DNA from: Drosophila pseudoobscura
Lineage: Eukaryota > Arthropoda > Insecta > Diptera > Drosophilidae
Direction: 5' to 3'
Length of the DNA: 64,000 bases
NCBI RefSeq assembly: GCF_009870125.1
Contig: NC_046683.1
Span: 6,820,001 to 6,884,000, forward strand
Part shown: positions 38,470 through 50,349 of the stretch, in pieces
How the letters are laid out: each line of letters begins with the position of its first letter
Position numbering within the stretch: the stretch's first letter is position 1
Position numbers and translations under genes: made by a program
The notes under the pieces: model-generated
Database searches by the model: none
What the model saw: only the letters and a program-made list of their open reading frames with translations
Told to the model about the DNA's origin: nothing

Positions 38470-38937
38470 TTACCATAACGGGTCATTCAGGGCAGTGTTT
38501 GACGCTGTTTAAGCGAAGTCCGAAGGAGTTTATGCATCGTTTCGTGACCATGGATCCACTGGTACCCACTAGAGACCAAGGAACAGTCGAAACAGGGAAC
38601 TTTACCCGGCGAATGTGCTCCGAAGAAGGCGAAGACTATCTTATCGGCCGGAAAGGCCACCATTACCACCATCGGTGGCCACCAGCGTTTTCTGGGATTC
38701 ACAAGTTGCGATATATATCAAATGCATGGAGAAGGACAAAACGATCACAGAGCTCTACTATACCGAATTATTGGGACGATGCGACTCCGAGTTGCAGAAA
38801 AAACGGCCCCATTTGGCGAAGAAAAAAGTGGCCAAATTGGTTGAATTACACTACGAACTGCTGAAAAATCCACTGAATTCTCCAGAGTTGCAATTGTGTG
38901 ACTTTTGTTTATTTTCAAAACTTGAAAAAGTAGGCTA
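38470..38937 (+). pseudogene. Dead mariner-type transposase fragment
   Basis: Conceptual translation in shifting frames gives a recognisable series of mariner (Tc1/mariner, DD34D) transposase blocks. These are GQCLTLFKRSPKEF then RFVTMD (about 38490-38552), a TKEQSKQ-like block, PGECAPKKAKTI (about 38608-38640), VFWDSQ (about 38686-38702), MEKDKTIT (about 38725-38750), ELQKKRPHLAKKKV (about 38790-38828), and KLVELHYELL followed by LCDFCLFSKLEK. The copy is dead. There are frameshifts around 38552 and again between the TI and FWDSQ blocks. The block with the second catalytic Asp (normally just after KKKV) is deleted. The third catalytic region reads NSPELQLCDF instead of the usual YSPDLAPCDF. 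The N-terminal DNA-binding half is absent, and I found no terminal inverted repeats. Confidence 0.88.
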
Positions 38938-39681
38938 AGAAAATATCAAACCACCCTCGTACATAAATGTATGTTTCAAAAACCGTCAAAAAGTACACAG
39001 TGGAATAGAATTAAGTGTCCATCATTTGATGTTTCTGTTTCGGGTTGGATTGCCTTCAGAGTGCACAAGTAAGTACTTACCTAAATACATCATAGGCACA
39101 ACAAACGAATAGGAATTCAAGGGACTGCTTTCTTATCTTTTGATATTGGGTTTTAGTGGCGGCGAATTTATATTTACTTTTTGGTATACGATGCACTAGT
39201 ATATATTTTAGTACGCTACTTTTTCTTGCCGTTTTATTTGAGACCACAGATATTTACTACTAGCATGTACATCAGTGGTACATCAATACACATCAACATT
39301 GAAAAACTTCTCTGCTTTCAGTGGCCCTTTGACTGTGAATTTTCTGGCTTTCTCTGCGATTTGTTTGTTGATTTTTGCAACTTTTCGGAAAATATCCAAA
39401 GGCTCGTCTCCATTTTCTACACACATAAGCCTCTATGTAAAAATATGCATACATATGTATGTTTGCATGGGCGGGTATCTGTGTGTGTGTGTGTATGAGC
39501 GTGTGTGCTTGTGCCAAGGGGCGCATTGCCAACCTAGTCAAATAAAACACTTTCTAAAATTTGACTTGGGCAGAAACCGCATTCATTACTCTTAGCCGAA
39601 GTGGCAAGTGGAAAGGCAAGCCGGCAAGGATGCCCCACAGTCAGGAATTTACCGTTTTTAATCTCATTTCAAAAGTCCCTG

Positions 39682-39682
<1 letters not shown>

Positions 39683-39718
<36 letters not shown>
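39683..39718. repeat. (CA)18 microsatellite
   Basis: Eighteen uninterrupted CA units, the longest dinucleotide array in the window. Confidence 0.97.
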
Positions 39719-39719
<1 letters not shown>

Positions 39720-39888
39720 GGGCACAATCTGAGGCGAGGGGCTGGGGTGTTGGAATATGTGTAAATATGAGCATTGGTCCAAGTCGGCTAGTGCGGGAAA
39801 TGGCTGATGGAAAAATAAGTTCTGGTCGAGGAGTAGGGCTTTCCTTGTGGTGTTGGTGGAGTCTGGCTGGGACTGGGGCTGGGCCTGT

Positions 39889-39911
39889 GGGGGGGGGGGG
39901 GGGGGGGGGGG
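39889..39911. repeat. Homopolymer run of 23 G
   Basis: Twenty-three consecutive G on the plus strand, flanked by CTGT and CCCGCC. Such runs are rare in fly euchromatin, can form quadruplex structure and are prone to length error in assemblies. Confidence 0.9.
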
Positions 39912-41695
39912 CCCGCCATGAGGGAGAGATTGAAAATGATGGTCCGACAGATTTTGAAAATTACCAGCTACGGAGGCCAGAGGGCAGCCGGCAGCAGGCG
40001 GCAGTCGACAGCTGTAGACAGGAGAGCCGTCAGGCAAGTTGTGCCTGCTGCCTCAGGGTAGTAAACGAAGCGAAAGGACAGGGCAGGACAGGACAGGACA
40101 TCTCCACATCCATATCCGCATCCGCATCCACATCCACATCCACATCCACATCCAAGTGGCAGGAGCAGGAAAGGCGGCGGTGACGGCGGCGGCGGGGCTG
40201 GTGCCGGTTTTAGTGGGGAAGGCGACCGCAGGACCTGAGCCTTGAGCCGGGTAAATATTTGTGGTTACCGAAAGGATACTTTTAGCTATGCGTAAATTCA
40301 AAAAGGCAAATTGGCAACTTCGGAGCTGCCCCAATCTGTGTGAGGGGGTGTGTGTGCATGTTCCTTGCGTGGATGCGTGTGTGTGTGTGTGTGTGAAGAT
40401 ACAATATCTTCTGGCAGTGCGATTGCGTGGGGCATACAAACAAACACTAGGCAGGCCAGAGACACATGGGGCATGCCCCCTGGGCAGCCAAAAAACCAAA
40501 ACCAAACCGAACCGAACCGAAAACGAAGCAGATTGAAATGGTTTCCCGACAAACCCCCTGCCCCACCCCGCCCCAACCAACCAACTTGAGCCCTGAACCC
40601 TGCGCCGTTTGCGTTGCTGATTTCATTAAGACGGTGACCAAATAAAATTTATTAATCCTAAGGCTAATAAATAGTGCGACATTAGCAAAAAGGCATCCAA
40701 CCGCAGCAGCAGCAGACCCGGCCAACCGGTCCATGTAGGTCCCGAAGGTCCTGCCTTTGCCTCCTGCCTACTGCCTACTGCCTACTGCTTTGTGGGTCCG
40801 GTGTCTGTGTCCTGTGTCCTGCGTCCTGCGTTGTGGTCCAGGCAGCAGGGGTTGCTGCCGCCTTATTTGCCTGGGCTTTTGCTGGAGAATTTAGCAGATT
40901 TTTGATGCTGTTTTTTGGTGTTCTACAAGCATTCGTCCAGGATCAGAGAGAGGGGTCGTGTCGGGTCAGTGTGGTCAAAGATCAAGCCAATTAACCCCAC
41001 TGATCTCGGTCGGAAGCTGCAGATCTCCCTCCCAAAATTTGACAAAAAACAGGATCTCTTTTTTAACATCATTTTCAAGAGGTCTTTTTGGCTCGTTGAC
41101 CCCTTCGTTTCAGGGGCAGGACGCAGCATCCACCATTCCCATTGGCAAACCCATCCCAGGGGGTTAGTCGAGTGTGGAATTTAATTAGTGTTCAAGTGCT
41201 CTGAAACGGGGTCTGAGGGGGCGGGGGCTAATGGCTAATGAGTTCTCTCCTCTGCTCACACAGGTGAGCCTGGGCCTGGGCCTGGGCCTGTGGCCCCCGG
41301 ACGTGCCACAATGCAAATCGCAGCTCCACTCTTTCGCTATCCATAAAAATTTCAACATGTGCTATGGTAAGCGAGTGCCATAGGCACGAACCATCTAAAT
41401 TCTGTCTAAATTCTCACTAATCCTGCAATTAGCGTTTAATTAAGGCGCACGACAATTGCAATGCCCTAACCCTTTTTGCCTGTGTGACGCGGAGGCTGTG
41501 ATTAATCCCCTCAAATGTTATCTCTTCGGGTATTTTGTTTAAATTTTGTGCTGGTATCTCTTCTGTTGAGTGTCTCCTTCCATCCTTCCAAGTAATCGTG
41601 CAACAAAGTGCAGCCAGCAGCAGCAGCAACAGCAACAGAGAAGGCAACAATCCAAAAGTCCAGCAGGCGGCAAAACTCTTCCAGGTGTACGAGTA

Positions 41696-41711
41696 TGTGT
41701 GTGTGTGTGTA

Positions 41712-41742
<31 letters not shown>
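41696..41742. repeat. Adjacent (GT)n and (GA)n arrays
   Basis: A GT array (41696-41710) is separated by ATGATA from a GA array of about 13 units ending at 41742. Confidence 0.95.
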
Positions 41743-41747
<5 letters not shown>

Positions 41748-44700
41748 GTGACATCCCTTCCCTCCTCCCGTTTGAGGCAGGTGGACAAATGGATTTTCCA
41801 AATAAGCGAAGCGATGCAACAGCAGGAGGGGAATGGTGGGGGGAGCCAACTCCGGGATTGCATTCGTATTCGCGTTTTGTTTGAAACTCCAAAGAACAAC
41901 AGCAACACACCTATAAAGGGGGTGTAATGAATAGGGGGAGGGGGAGGTGTGGGGTGCGGGGTGTAAAGAGAAAGAAAGCGGAAGGTGGCTGTGGGTTGGG
42001 GTCTGGGGCTTGGTGTTTGGGGTTGGGGTTGGGGCGAAAAAGAATGCAAACAACCGAGTGAAAAGTTAGAGAAGTCATTGAATGTCAGCCATGCAGCAAG
42101 TGAACAGAGCGGGGTAGTGGAGGTGGAGTGGCATGGAGTGGAGCAGAGCAGAGGCAGCGGCAGAAGCAGACCACTGGCAGAGGGGCGAAAAGTTGCACTC
42201 TCCACTGGCCAGGGTTGCCGTTGCCGCCGTGGCATAGGGGCAGAGGGCAGGGGGGGGGGGACGGTCGGGCAGAAATTCACACAGGAAAACACACGAACAC
42301 ACACACACATCCCACCGGCTTAATGATTCTTTTATTCATTATTTCTCTTTTTTGCAACTCCACCTTTCTCTATCTCTGTCACTCTCTGGCTCTGTCTCCC
42401 TCTCTCGTTCTCTGTGTGGTGTGTGGACAGTGATGCAAAGTTAGCCACTGCTGCAAGGAGGGTGGGGGAATGCCCTGGGGAAAGGGCTTTGGGCATTGCC
42501 AGGGGACGGCCTGGAGCTCCGCTTTGGGGCTCTTATTAACGAACCAGCGAGTGCGCGAACGAGCGTGCGATGTGTCCTGCCGTGTGTCCATGTGTGTCCT
42601 GTGTTTCCTGTGTGTCCTGTGTGTGAGCATGTGAGCGGGCAAAGACAATGCGAGGACAGAGAGTGCACTTGCACTCCACACACCCATACATACACACACA
42701 CACAACACACACAGACAGCAAGACAAAATTTGCCCGCACCGAAAAGGATGCATTGAAAGGGACCTCGACCATCCGCTTTCTCATTCGCTCGTCCTCCCCC
42801 TATCCCTCTTCCTCCCCCTTTCTCTCCATGCTCCCTCGCTCTCCACCGCTCCCTCTCATTCGCTCTTTATAACGCCACAAAGGTTCATGGACAGTATGAG
42901 AGTCCTTAGCTGGCACAAAAGAAAGGCTTAAGTTTCCATTTGGTCTCTAGAGCACGATATCCAGCATCAGGACACGCACACACACACACACGCATCCTCA
43001 TGTGTGTGTGTGTGTGCACATATGTACAGTTGTACATAATGGCCATGTGTGTGTCTGTGTGTCCTGCATGTTTTGGTGGAGCTATTACGTGGCCCGGTGG
43101 CGGGAGGGACTGAAAGCGGAATGAGGGGATGCCGGGGCCCATTGCCCATTGCCCGAACAGTGGCCGTACTTAGAGCTGGCCCGGCCCGGCCTGGAGACGT
43201 AGCCGTAGAGTCAGGTCCGGGCCTCTGTCCGGGCTTGGGCTCGGATCCGGGTTGCTCCTCGTCGCCTCGCCTCGACTCGACTCGTCTCGCCTCTTCTCTT
43301 CTCGCTGGGGTTTTGGTTTTCAGTTGCCTTTTGCTTGTGGTGGCAATGCGCGTGCATCCTTTACGGTTTGTCTATACCCTGCACTCGCGCCAATGCGTAA
43401 CTGAGGGGCATATTGATTCTTATGGGGGGTACGTGACAGAAACACTCACGATAAGTTATGGAGGAATTTCCGAGTATGTGTAGTAATTAATTTGTGGACA
43501 TGATTCCAGCGAATAGCCTGAGAGGGCGAATCATATCATATTAAAACTCTGTACTTTTCTTTTCCCTGGTCGTCTTCCGAACACTTTGCAGGTATCTTAC
43601 ATCCTCAAAGGATAGTTGTGCACTCAACTTTAGAATGATCTATCCGATCAGAAAAGAGCATAGAAAGATTTCAAAAAGTATTCTATATTAATCATTTAAT
43701 CCTCGAAAGTAGCTCAACTTCAATGAAAGGGATGTCGCTTACACCTCTAGTTGGATGTAGATTTATAGGGCATTCCATAGTCTGCAATTTCCTTTCAATT
43801 AAATGGCGAATATGAATGTGCTCTGCCTTTGGAGTCGTAGACATTTGTTCTTTGACTTTCTCTGCTTTCCGGGATGGACACCCACTCATTCCCCCACGTC
43901 TCCACGTTTCCCCTCTCGAGGCACTGCCAAACCAAGATTCCTCATTCGCGTCTGTGCAGAACTTTGCGGTATCGTTCCAATGGCATTGGGAAGCCAAAGC
44001 CAGAGTCAGCGGCAGAGTCAGAGTCAGCGGCAGAAATGGAGACTTGTAGACCGTTGTCGAAGACGAAGACTGACTTGTCTCTGCCTCTTGGGCTGTTTTA
44101 TTGTTTTGTTAACTAACAAAAAAACAAAAAAGAGCGTAAATGATGAAAACAATGCGAAGGAAGCGTGAAATGTTAACTTTTTTGCAGTACTTGCCTGCTC
44201 GTCAGAGCCGAAGCTCTCGGCCAAAGGATCTCCTCAGAGGATCTCCTTGGTTGAGCTCAGAGCAACGGGGTATTCATTCAAAGTATTTCTTCCCCCAGTG
44301 GACGTGGACGGCGACGCCATGTTTGTTCAACTGTACGCTTATTCTTGGTCTCGGTCCCCGGGTGGGTGTCCCTGCTAGTGCCAGTGGCAGTGGCAGTGGT
44401 CGCACACAGACGCCATTCCCTGGCAAGGGTTTCAATTAAAACATCACCCGCCCCGCCCGCCACTTTGGAATTATTCAAGTGGTCAGATGGTGTTGTTCAT
44501 TATTTCTGTAGTTGTTGTTTTTGTAATTGTGCACACTCGATGGGGTTGAAACGAGCAAGGAAGCACACACATACATACATATACCCGTATATAGCCGTGG
44601 AGAGAAAGAGAAAGCGAGAAAGAGCTCTCTACGTCCTGTGCGTTCCGTGCGTTCTGTGGGTCCGGATACCCAGACTCTCAGACTCCGGTCCTGGGCAGAA

Positions 44701-45774
44701 GATATCCTCGCACTCGTATACGTACATACATGGCTGGCTACATCCGCTCGCTCGCATTCACATTGGTGGCTGGCTGCAGGAGTGCTTCAATTCGAACATA
44801 ATAAATTAATTTATCATCAGAAAAGAATCCCTGCGAGCTAACAGTAAAAGTTTCACCCTTACGCCATGCGGACACACACACATACACACGCACACACATG
44901 CAGAGAGGGACGCATGTGTGCGTTACCCGTTATATATCACACACACACAAACACACTTACACACACGTACTTGAATTATACGTTGCAGGAACAAATGTCG
45001 CCCATCGCCTACACACATCCTCCGACCAGCCATCAACCACCCAGCCTCCTCACAGCCCCCTCGAACCACGAACCTCCAGCAGCCAGGACCAAGCCACAGA
45101 CCGAATCGCAGTCCTTGTTTGGGGATGAGGTTTGAGGTCTGAGGAGGCAGGACGCAGGACGCAGGGCCCATGCAAATGGAGAATGAAAAATGCGCACCAA
45201 GTGGGGTCCGGGTCCGCATTTGGTAAAGGAACTGTTATTAATTGCCCACCTTCAGTCGCTACACAACACTGTTGCTCAGGCCAATACTCTGCTCAACACT
45301 GCGCCGAGGTAAAAGTCCCATAAACAAATTAGCTAATGTTGCGCGTGGAAGACTTGATACCAGTTTAAGACAATCATTTCACACAAGAAACTACAAAACC
45401 TTGGCTTCCATTTGTGATTATTATATATTTATATAATATCATTTATAATTACTCAATGGACGCTTAAATCTTGTATATGTATGTACTTCAATGTCATACA
45501 AAAAGTCTAATACTTTAGAGATTTTGGTCTTCTACTAAACCTTCAATGAGAATCAATGACAAATAATGAAGAATACAATTTGATTGAGAAAATATAGTGC
45601 CTTTTGGTAAAATGCTGATAACAAAGTACTGTAAATATAGCGAACATAATATCAGTATTTCACAGGAGAACAGTAGACTTTTAAGTTTAACAGCTCGCTG
45701 GAAGAATCAGCTGGGCAAATTGTGATATATCAGATTCTCCTTGAAACTTTTTACCATGTCAGCAAAATTAAGCA

Positions 45775-46077
45775 TTACAATTCGTGATTGCCTAGTAAAT
45801 TCTGCCTGAAACGCAAAATCGGCTCATACTTTTCTGAAGAGCTAGTATTTCGCATAGGGCGGGAAATATAACAATATAATCCAATATCATCCTTTGAACT
45901 GTACTTGTGTTCCTTATTCTGACTTGTAATGGATGGAGAGACAGTATATTTTTCCAGAAAACTGTGGAAACCAGAGGTATTTTCGTATTTCAATATGCAG
46001 AATATTTTTTCATCTTTCCCACAGACAGGCCAATGGCTAATCCCTGTTAAATAACTGGCTGCAATTGCTTTCGGCAT
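45775..46077 (-). CDS. Weak candidate: 100-codon ORF, unrecognised
   Basis: An ATG-initiated frame (MPKAIAASYLTGISHWPVC) of 100 codons ends with GNHEL. The composition is balanced, with several Tyr, Ser and Lys, unlike the repeat-driven frames nearby. I recognise no family, no membrane segment and no motif. The surroundings are AT-rich, where a frame this long is less expected by chance but still possible. It could be a young gene, a relic exon or noise. Confidence 0.18.
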   Translation of the reverse strand: MPKAIAASYLTGISHWPVCGKDEKIFCILKYENTSGFHSFLEKYTVSPSITSQNKEHKYSSKDDIGLYCYISRPMRNTSSSEKYEPILRFRQNLLGNHEL

Positions 46078-48120
46078 AGTACTTTTGGTTCATCTAGTTT
46101 GTAATTTTTACGGTAAGAGAGCCGCTACTCGTAATAATTTCTTGTGCATCAAAAAGCATATTTTCATAAAGGTATGCCAATATCGCCAAAGAGAATTTCT
46201 CAGAATTTCGAGCTGATTTTCTTAAGCGATTATCCTTATGCTGAAGTGTGCAGCGACAGCAAAGCATATACTATGTGAATATGTTTTTATATCATCCGAA
46301 GTCAAGGTGTTTATACAGACAAGAGACGTGCCAGTGGATACTTTAATAAGGTGGGAAACGTTTTGTTCTGCAGATTTACGATGGTTTACGTATGCCTGTC
46401 ACATACGCTTCCCCGAGTACAGTATACCTTTGCTCCGTGCCAGTGTACCGTGCATGGAAACTATTATTTGCAGACCCCCCACACACATATCCATTGAGGA
46501 GTCTCCCACATCAGTTTTGGTCACCTCCCTCCACCCACCACCTATTCCTCATGTGAGAAGTTCGCTGCTTGGCTCGATGTCCGTTTGCAACCACCAGCCG
46601 AGGCAGCCGAACATGTTCGACAGCGAACCAATGTTGAGTGTGTGTGTTCGAGCGAGCTCGCACTGCCCACTGGGCTTGTGGGTGGGTGGCGGTGCTGTGG
46701 CTTGGCCTCTGCTCTGTCTGCTGCTGTCGCGGGCTGCGCTGCCGGCGTCGCATGTGTGAGGTTCGTTTCGGCTCTGCTCGCAGTCGTGCGATGGATGCCA
46801 ATTGAAGTTTCCGCACACATGAGAATTGTGGGGGCGGCCAGCGGCGTGGGGATTGGTCAGTGGCTGGTCGAGTGGCCGGCGTGGGTCAGTGGGGGACAGA
46901 CGGTGGCCAATGGCGTTAAGATTGGGTCACTCAACCTCAACTTTCTCTTTGTCTCTCGCTATTGCTCTCTTTCGCGTGAAGGGCTGTTTTCGGCGGACCC
47001 TCATGTGTGTGCGTGTGCTAGGAGAGCGAACGGTAGCGACACCTGGTGGTTACCGTCTGCTCCCCGAGGTATGCAAGAGTTTTCGATCGATCGTTAACGA
47101 TCATTGCTTGGCTGGGCTGCCTACTTTTAGGGGCGCTCTTCTACCATAAACTTTATGGCTCCTGGAAAAAAGTCCGTACCAAAGAAAAATAACAGGACAC
47201 CGTCTCGCTTACAGTTTTTGCAATTGTATTTTTTGTTCTTTTTCGTATTTTTGTAACACAGACAACTATTTTTTATTAATTAATTCTTAAATTTGTTTGT
47301 TTTTTCCTTTTCGTATCCATTATTGTTACGTTCAAAAAATTACACACATTTGAAAAATATTTTTTTTTCGTTTTTTGTCGGATTTGTTTTTGTTTATAAA
47401 TTTGACTCCTCGGCATTCGTACTGCTATTGTTCGGCCAAACTGACAACAACAATAATCCCGTGCTGTTGCTCGGGTTTTTCTTTATATTTTTTTCATTTT
47501 GTTTTTTCGCTTTTTCTGTTTTTTGTCGCTTACGTGGTTTTTTCGTTTATTTAGTATAAAGTGTTTTTTGTTTTTGGTTTTTGCATTTTGTTTGTTTGGT
47601 TTTTATAGCTACAATTAATTCTCTAAGATTTAATGATAGTTTTTTAGTTTGCTTGCTGGCTATGTTTCGTTTCGTTTCGGTTCATTTCGTTTCGTTTCGG
47701 TATCGGTTTCCGTTTCATCTTCATCGCGTCTCACTGTTTTCTCTGCTTGTTTTCGTTTCGTTTTTCTGTGTGTGGAAATCAAATCAAAGTAGAAATTATA
47801 AAAAGGATCCATTCGCTTCCTGTTCGGGAAGGGGTGTAGAAAGGGGTCCGAGGGTGGTTCAAATAAAACATAATTTGTATGGTTTTTAATAGTTTTTCAT
47901 GGGTTTTTGTTTTTATTCAGTTTTCGCTTCATATACGTTTTATATATACATATATCTATAGGTGTACTCGTATATCGGGGTATACTCTTGTCGGTTCTCT
48001 CTGAAACACAATGCATTAAACCTGGTTCCTTAAATTTAGCTCTTCATCATTTAGTCATCAAATTCCATAAATTGTGCACGATAAACTTCGCTGAGAATTA
48101 GAAATAGCAATGCAACAAAT

Positions 48121-48198
48121 CCCCGAGCTATTGCAGGGCCTGGCCTTCAGGGTCCTTCAGGGAGGGACTCCTACTATTGCCCCTGCAATAGCAGGGGG
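48121..48198 (-). promoter_or_regulatory. CG9650: Competing hairpins in the CG9650 3' UTR
   Basis: GCTATTGCAGGG (48127-48138) and CCCTGCAATAGC (48181-48192) are a perfect 12-bp inverted repeat. A 2-nt mismatch and a 4-bp CCCC/GGGG pair extend it outward (48121-48124 with 48195-48198). The right arm can instead fold locally: CTATTGC (48174-48180) pairs with GCAATAG (48185-48191) across a 4-nt loop. The two stems exclude each other. The loop carries the direct repeat CCTTCAGGG twice (48144-48152 and 48154-48162). Any regulatory role is inference. Confidence 0.6.
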
Positions 48199-50028
48199 AT
48201 TTCCTTTTTTGTATGGAGTTAACTGGGGAATGGGGCGGGGGAGGGGGTAAGGGAAAGGACAAACAAGGTTTAAACTAATGTCATTTGTTGTTGCCTTTGA
48301 ATTTTGCTCACAAACATTTCTTTCTACTAAAAAACAATCAATTAAATATTAATCAAAATTTGGATCTCAATCTTTTTTCTTTTTGTTTTTGGTTCAATCA
48401 AATAACGAAAATCAACAGCAAAAAAACAATTCATAAAAAAATCTCTCTCTCGTCCTCTACTGTCCGTCCGTATTCTCTGAGTGTGTGTGTGTGTGTGTCT
48501 CCGTTTCCGTCTTCGTCTCCGTCTCTCTTCTGTCCGTCTCTTTCCGGTTCCGGTTGACCTTGTCTTTAACAGCAAGAAAACGCATCTCATCTTTCGTCTC
48601 GTTCCTCAGTTCTTCAGTCTTCTAAATCTAGTTGTTGTTTGTTTGTTGTTGCTTCGGTATTTTCTCGTTAATTGCTTTCCTCTCTTTTTTTGTTTTTTTT
48701 TTTTGTGTGTTTTTTTGTCTTTTGCTTTCACTTGAAGTTTTACGTACAAATTTGCGGTCGCCTTTCAATCATTCACATTTCTAATTTGCATTTCGCCTCA
48801 ATTTCAGATGGGGGTTTCTTCTTAATTTTCTTTTCTTTTCTTTATGATTTTCTTATGCTAAAATTGTTTAAAAAAAATTTGTGTTTTACATTTATATTTA
48901 TTTATGTATGTAAAAAAATTTGATTATTTTTCGTTTTTTGTTTTCTTTAAATTACATTTAATAATAGAATTTATTTCTAGGCGCAAAAAAAGAATAATCG
49001 AAAATTAAGTAAACTAGTGGGACGATGGGGCAGGGGGCAGGGACAGGGTGTACTTCTGGCCAACGAAAATCGAATAAAACGAATAAACGATAATCGAGTG
49101 TCAGAAGTGTGGTAGGGGTGGGGGAGGGGGTTCTAAGAGTTTTTACAAGTGCTCGCCCCTTGCGGGACTCTAGGGCTCTAGATTTACTACAAAAAATGTA
49201 CATCGATGGAAAAATATCCTTAATTTTTTCATACACTCACACACGCATACCGCATATCGCATATGCGATCTCCTATATATAGTTTTATATATTATATATA
49301 ATATTCATATTTAGTTAAGTTTTAGAGTATAATTTTTGCTTATTTTTGTGGCTCGCTGGGAGCTTGAATTTTTGTCGTGGTTGGTTTTTCTTTTATCGCT
49401 TTTGTCCCCCTCTTTAGTTTTCAGTTTTTTCTGTTTTTAAATGTAGTTGTAGTTGTGTTTTTTTTTTTGTAGGGTTTTTGATTCGTTTTTGGTTTTTCTT
49501 TCTATTTTCTTCCCCATTTTTCATATACAAATCCCTTAGCTTAGGCCTAAAAATACACTGGAAAATGTGTGTCCACACGATTACTGGCTAGGCGATTACT
49601 CTCTTTCTCTCGATCGATAAGTTTCGATTACCCATCGTCATCGATACATATAAATATACAATAATCTAAGGATCTATTTTTAAATTACAAGCACAAAAAA
49701 ATTGGGTGATAAAAAAAATATGTATATATGTATATATAAATGGTTTCACTTTCGTTTCGTTTCGATTTGTTTTAGGGGTTGGAAAAAAAAATTGGAATCT
49801 TTAAAATTATATTACATAACGGTTATTGCTTTGGTATTAAATGCCTCTGGTCGTGTATTTTTTTTTAGTCGCCTTCAAGGAGCTTGGCTGAGTGCAGCTG
49901 GCGGTGTCGGTCTCGGTCTCGGGGGTGCATGGGAGCGGTTGCATGGGAGCAATCTTTTTGTAAAAGTTGCAGGGTATCCGTGGGGGCTGCTGCTGCTGCT
50001 GCTGGCGGTACATAACCGTAACTTGATG

Positions 50029-50349
50029 TCAACTTAGGAGAAGAGGAGGGGGGGAAGGTGTTCTATGTACAAGGGGCTGTGCTGTGGACATCTTTAAAAG
50101 ATGCGCGACATGATGCGACTGCGACTGCTGCTGCTGGCCAATTGGTGGAGCGTTGGCGGCGGTGCCGTTACCAGCGGCCCCTGCAGCTGCAGGTGCGAGT
50201 GCGGATGGGGATGCGAGAGCGCTGGATGGGGATGCTGATGCGAATGCGGATGCTGATGCGGATGGAGATGTGCCGCAGCATGGTGTGGCAGTTGTGGCAA
50301 ATGCGGGTGTTGGTGCGGGTGTGGCGGGGGTGGCGCGCTGCTCCAGCTG
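50029..50349 (-). CDS. CG9650: Alternative C-terminal coding segment of CG9650 (candidate)
   Basis: This frame is open for 106 codons, ending at TGA (50029-50031), in a different frame from the main exon. It starts right after a CTTTTTAG acceptor-like sequence (ending at 50350). Joining it to the donor AGC|GTGAGC (intron starting at 50432) gives a phase-0, 83-nt GT-AG intron and a tail beginning QLEQRATPAT. The tail continues with Ala/Ser/Pro-rich sequence and ends with words such as AANAPPIGQQQQSQSHHVAH and LLKMSTAQPLVHRT. That last part looks like real fly protein and lies beyond the GCATCC repeat that keeps all frames open upstream. It could be an alternative isoform, but this is unproven. 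Confidence 0.4.
   Translation of the reverse strand, partial: QLEQRATPATPAPTPAFATTATPCCGTSPSASASAFASASPSSALASPSALAPAAAGAAGNGTAANAPPIGQQQQSQSHHVAHLLKMSTAQPLVHRTPSPPPLLLS

Larger units (their letters stand above)
38938..47249. other. Gene-poor stretch between the mariner relic and the CG9650 3' end
   Basis: No gene is confidently supported. The stretch holds (CA)18 at 39683-39718, a G run at 39889-39911, a CATCCA/CATCCG hexamer tract at about 40102-40155, GT next to GA arrays at 41696-41742, CA/GT pairs near 42972-43020, and several arrays of the degenerate word TGTCCTG. An AT-rich segment at 45400-46250 holds one 100-codon open frame listed separately. Other open frames are repeat-driven. Confidence 0.5.

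Noticed and set aside
41429..42310. 293-codon minus-strand frame
   Set aside because: The sequence is dominated by Pro, Ser, Leu and His from simple repeats (GA/GT arrays read as SLSLSL and HTHTHT). It has no recognisable domain and overlaps several equally open frames.
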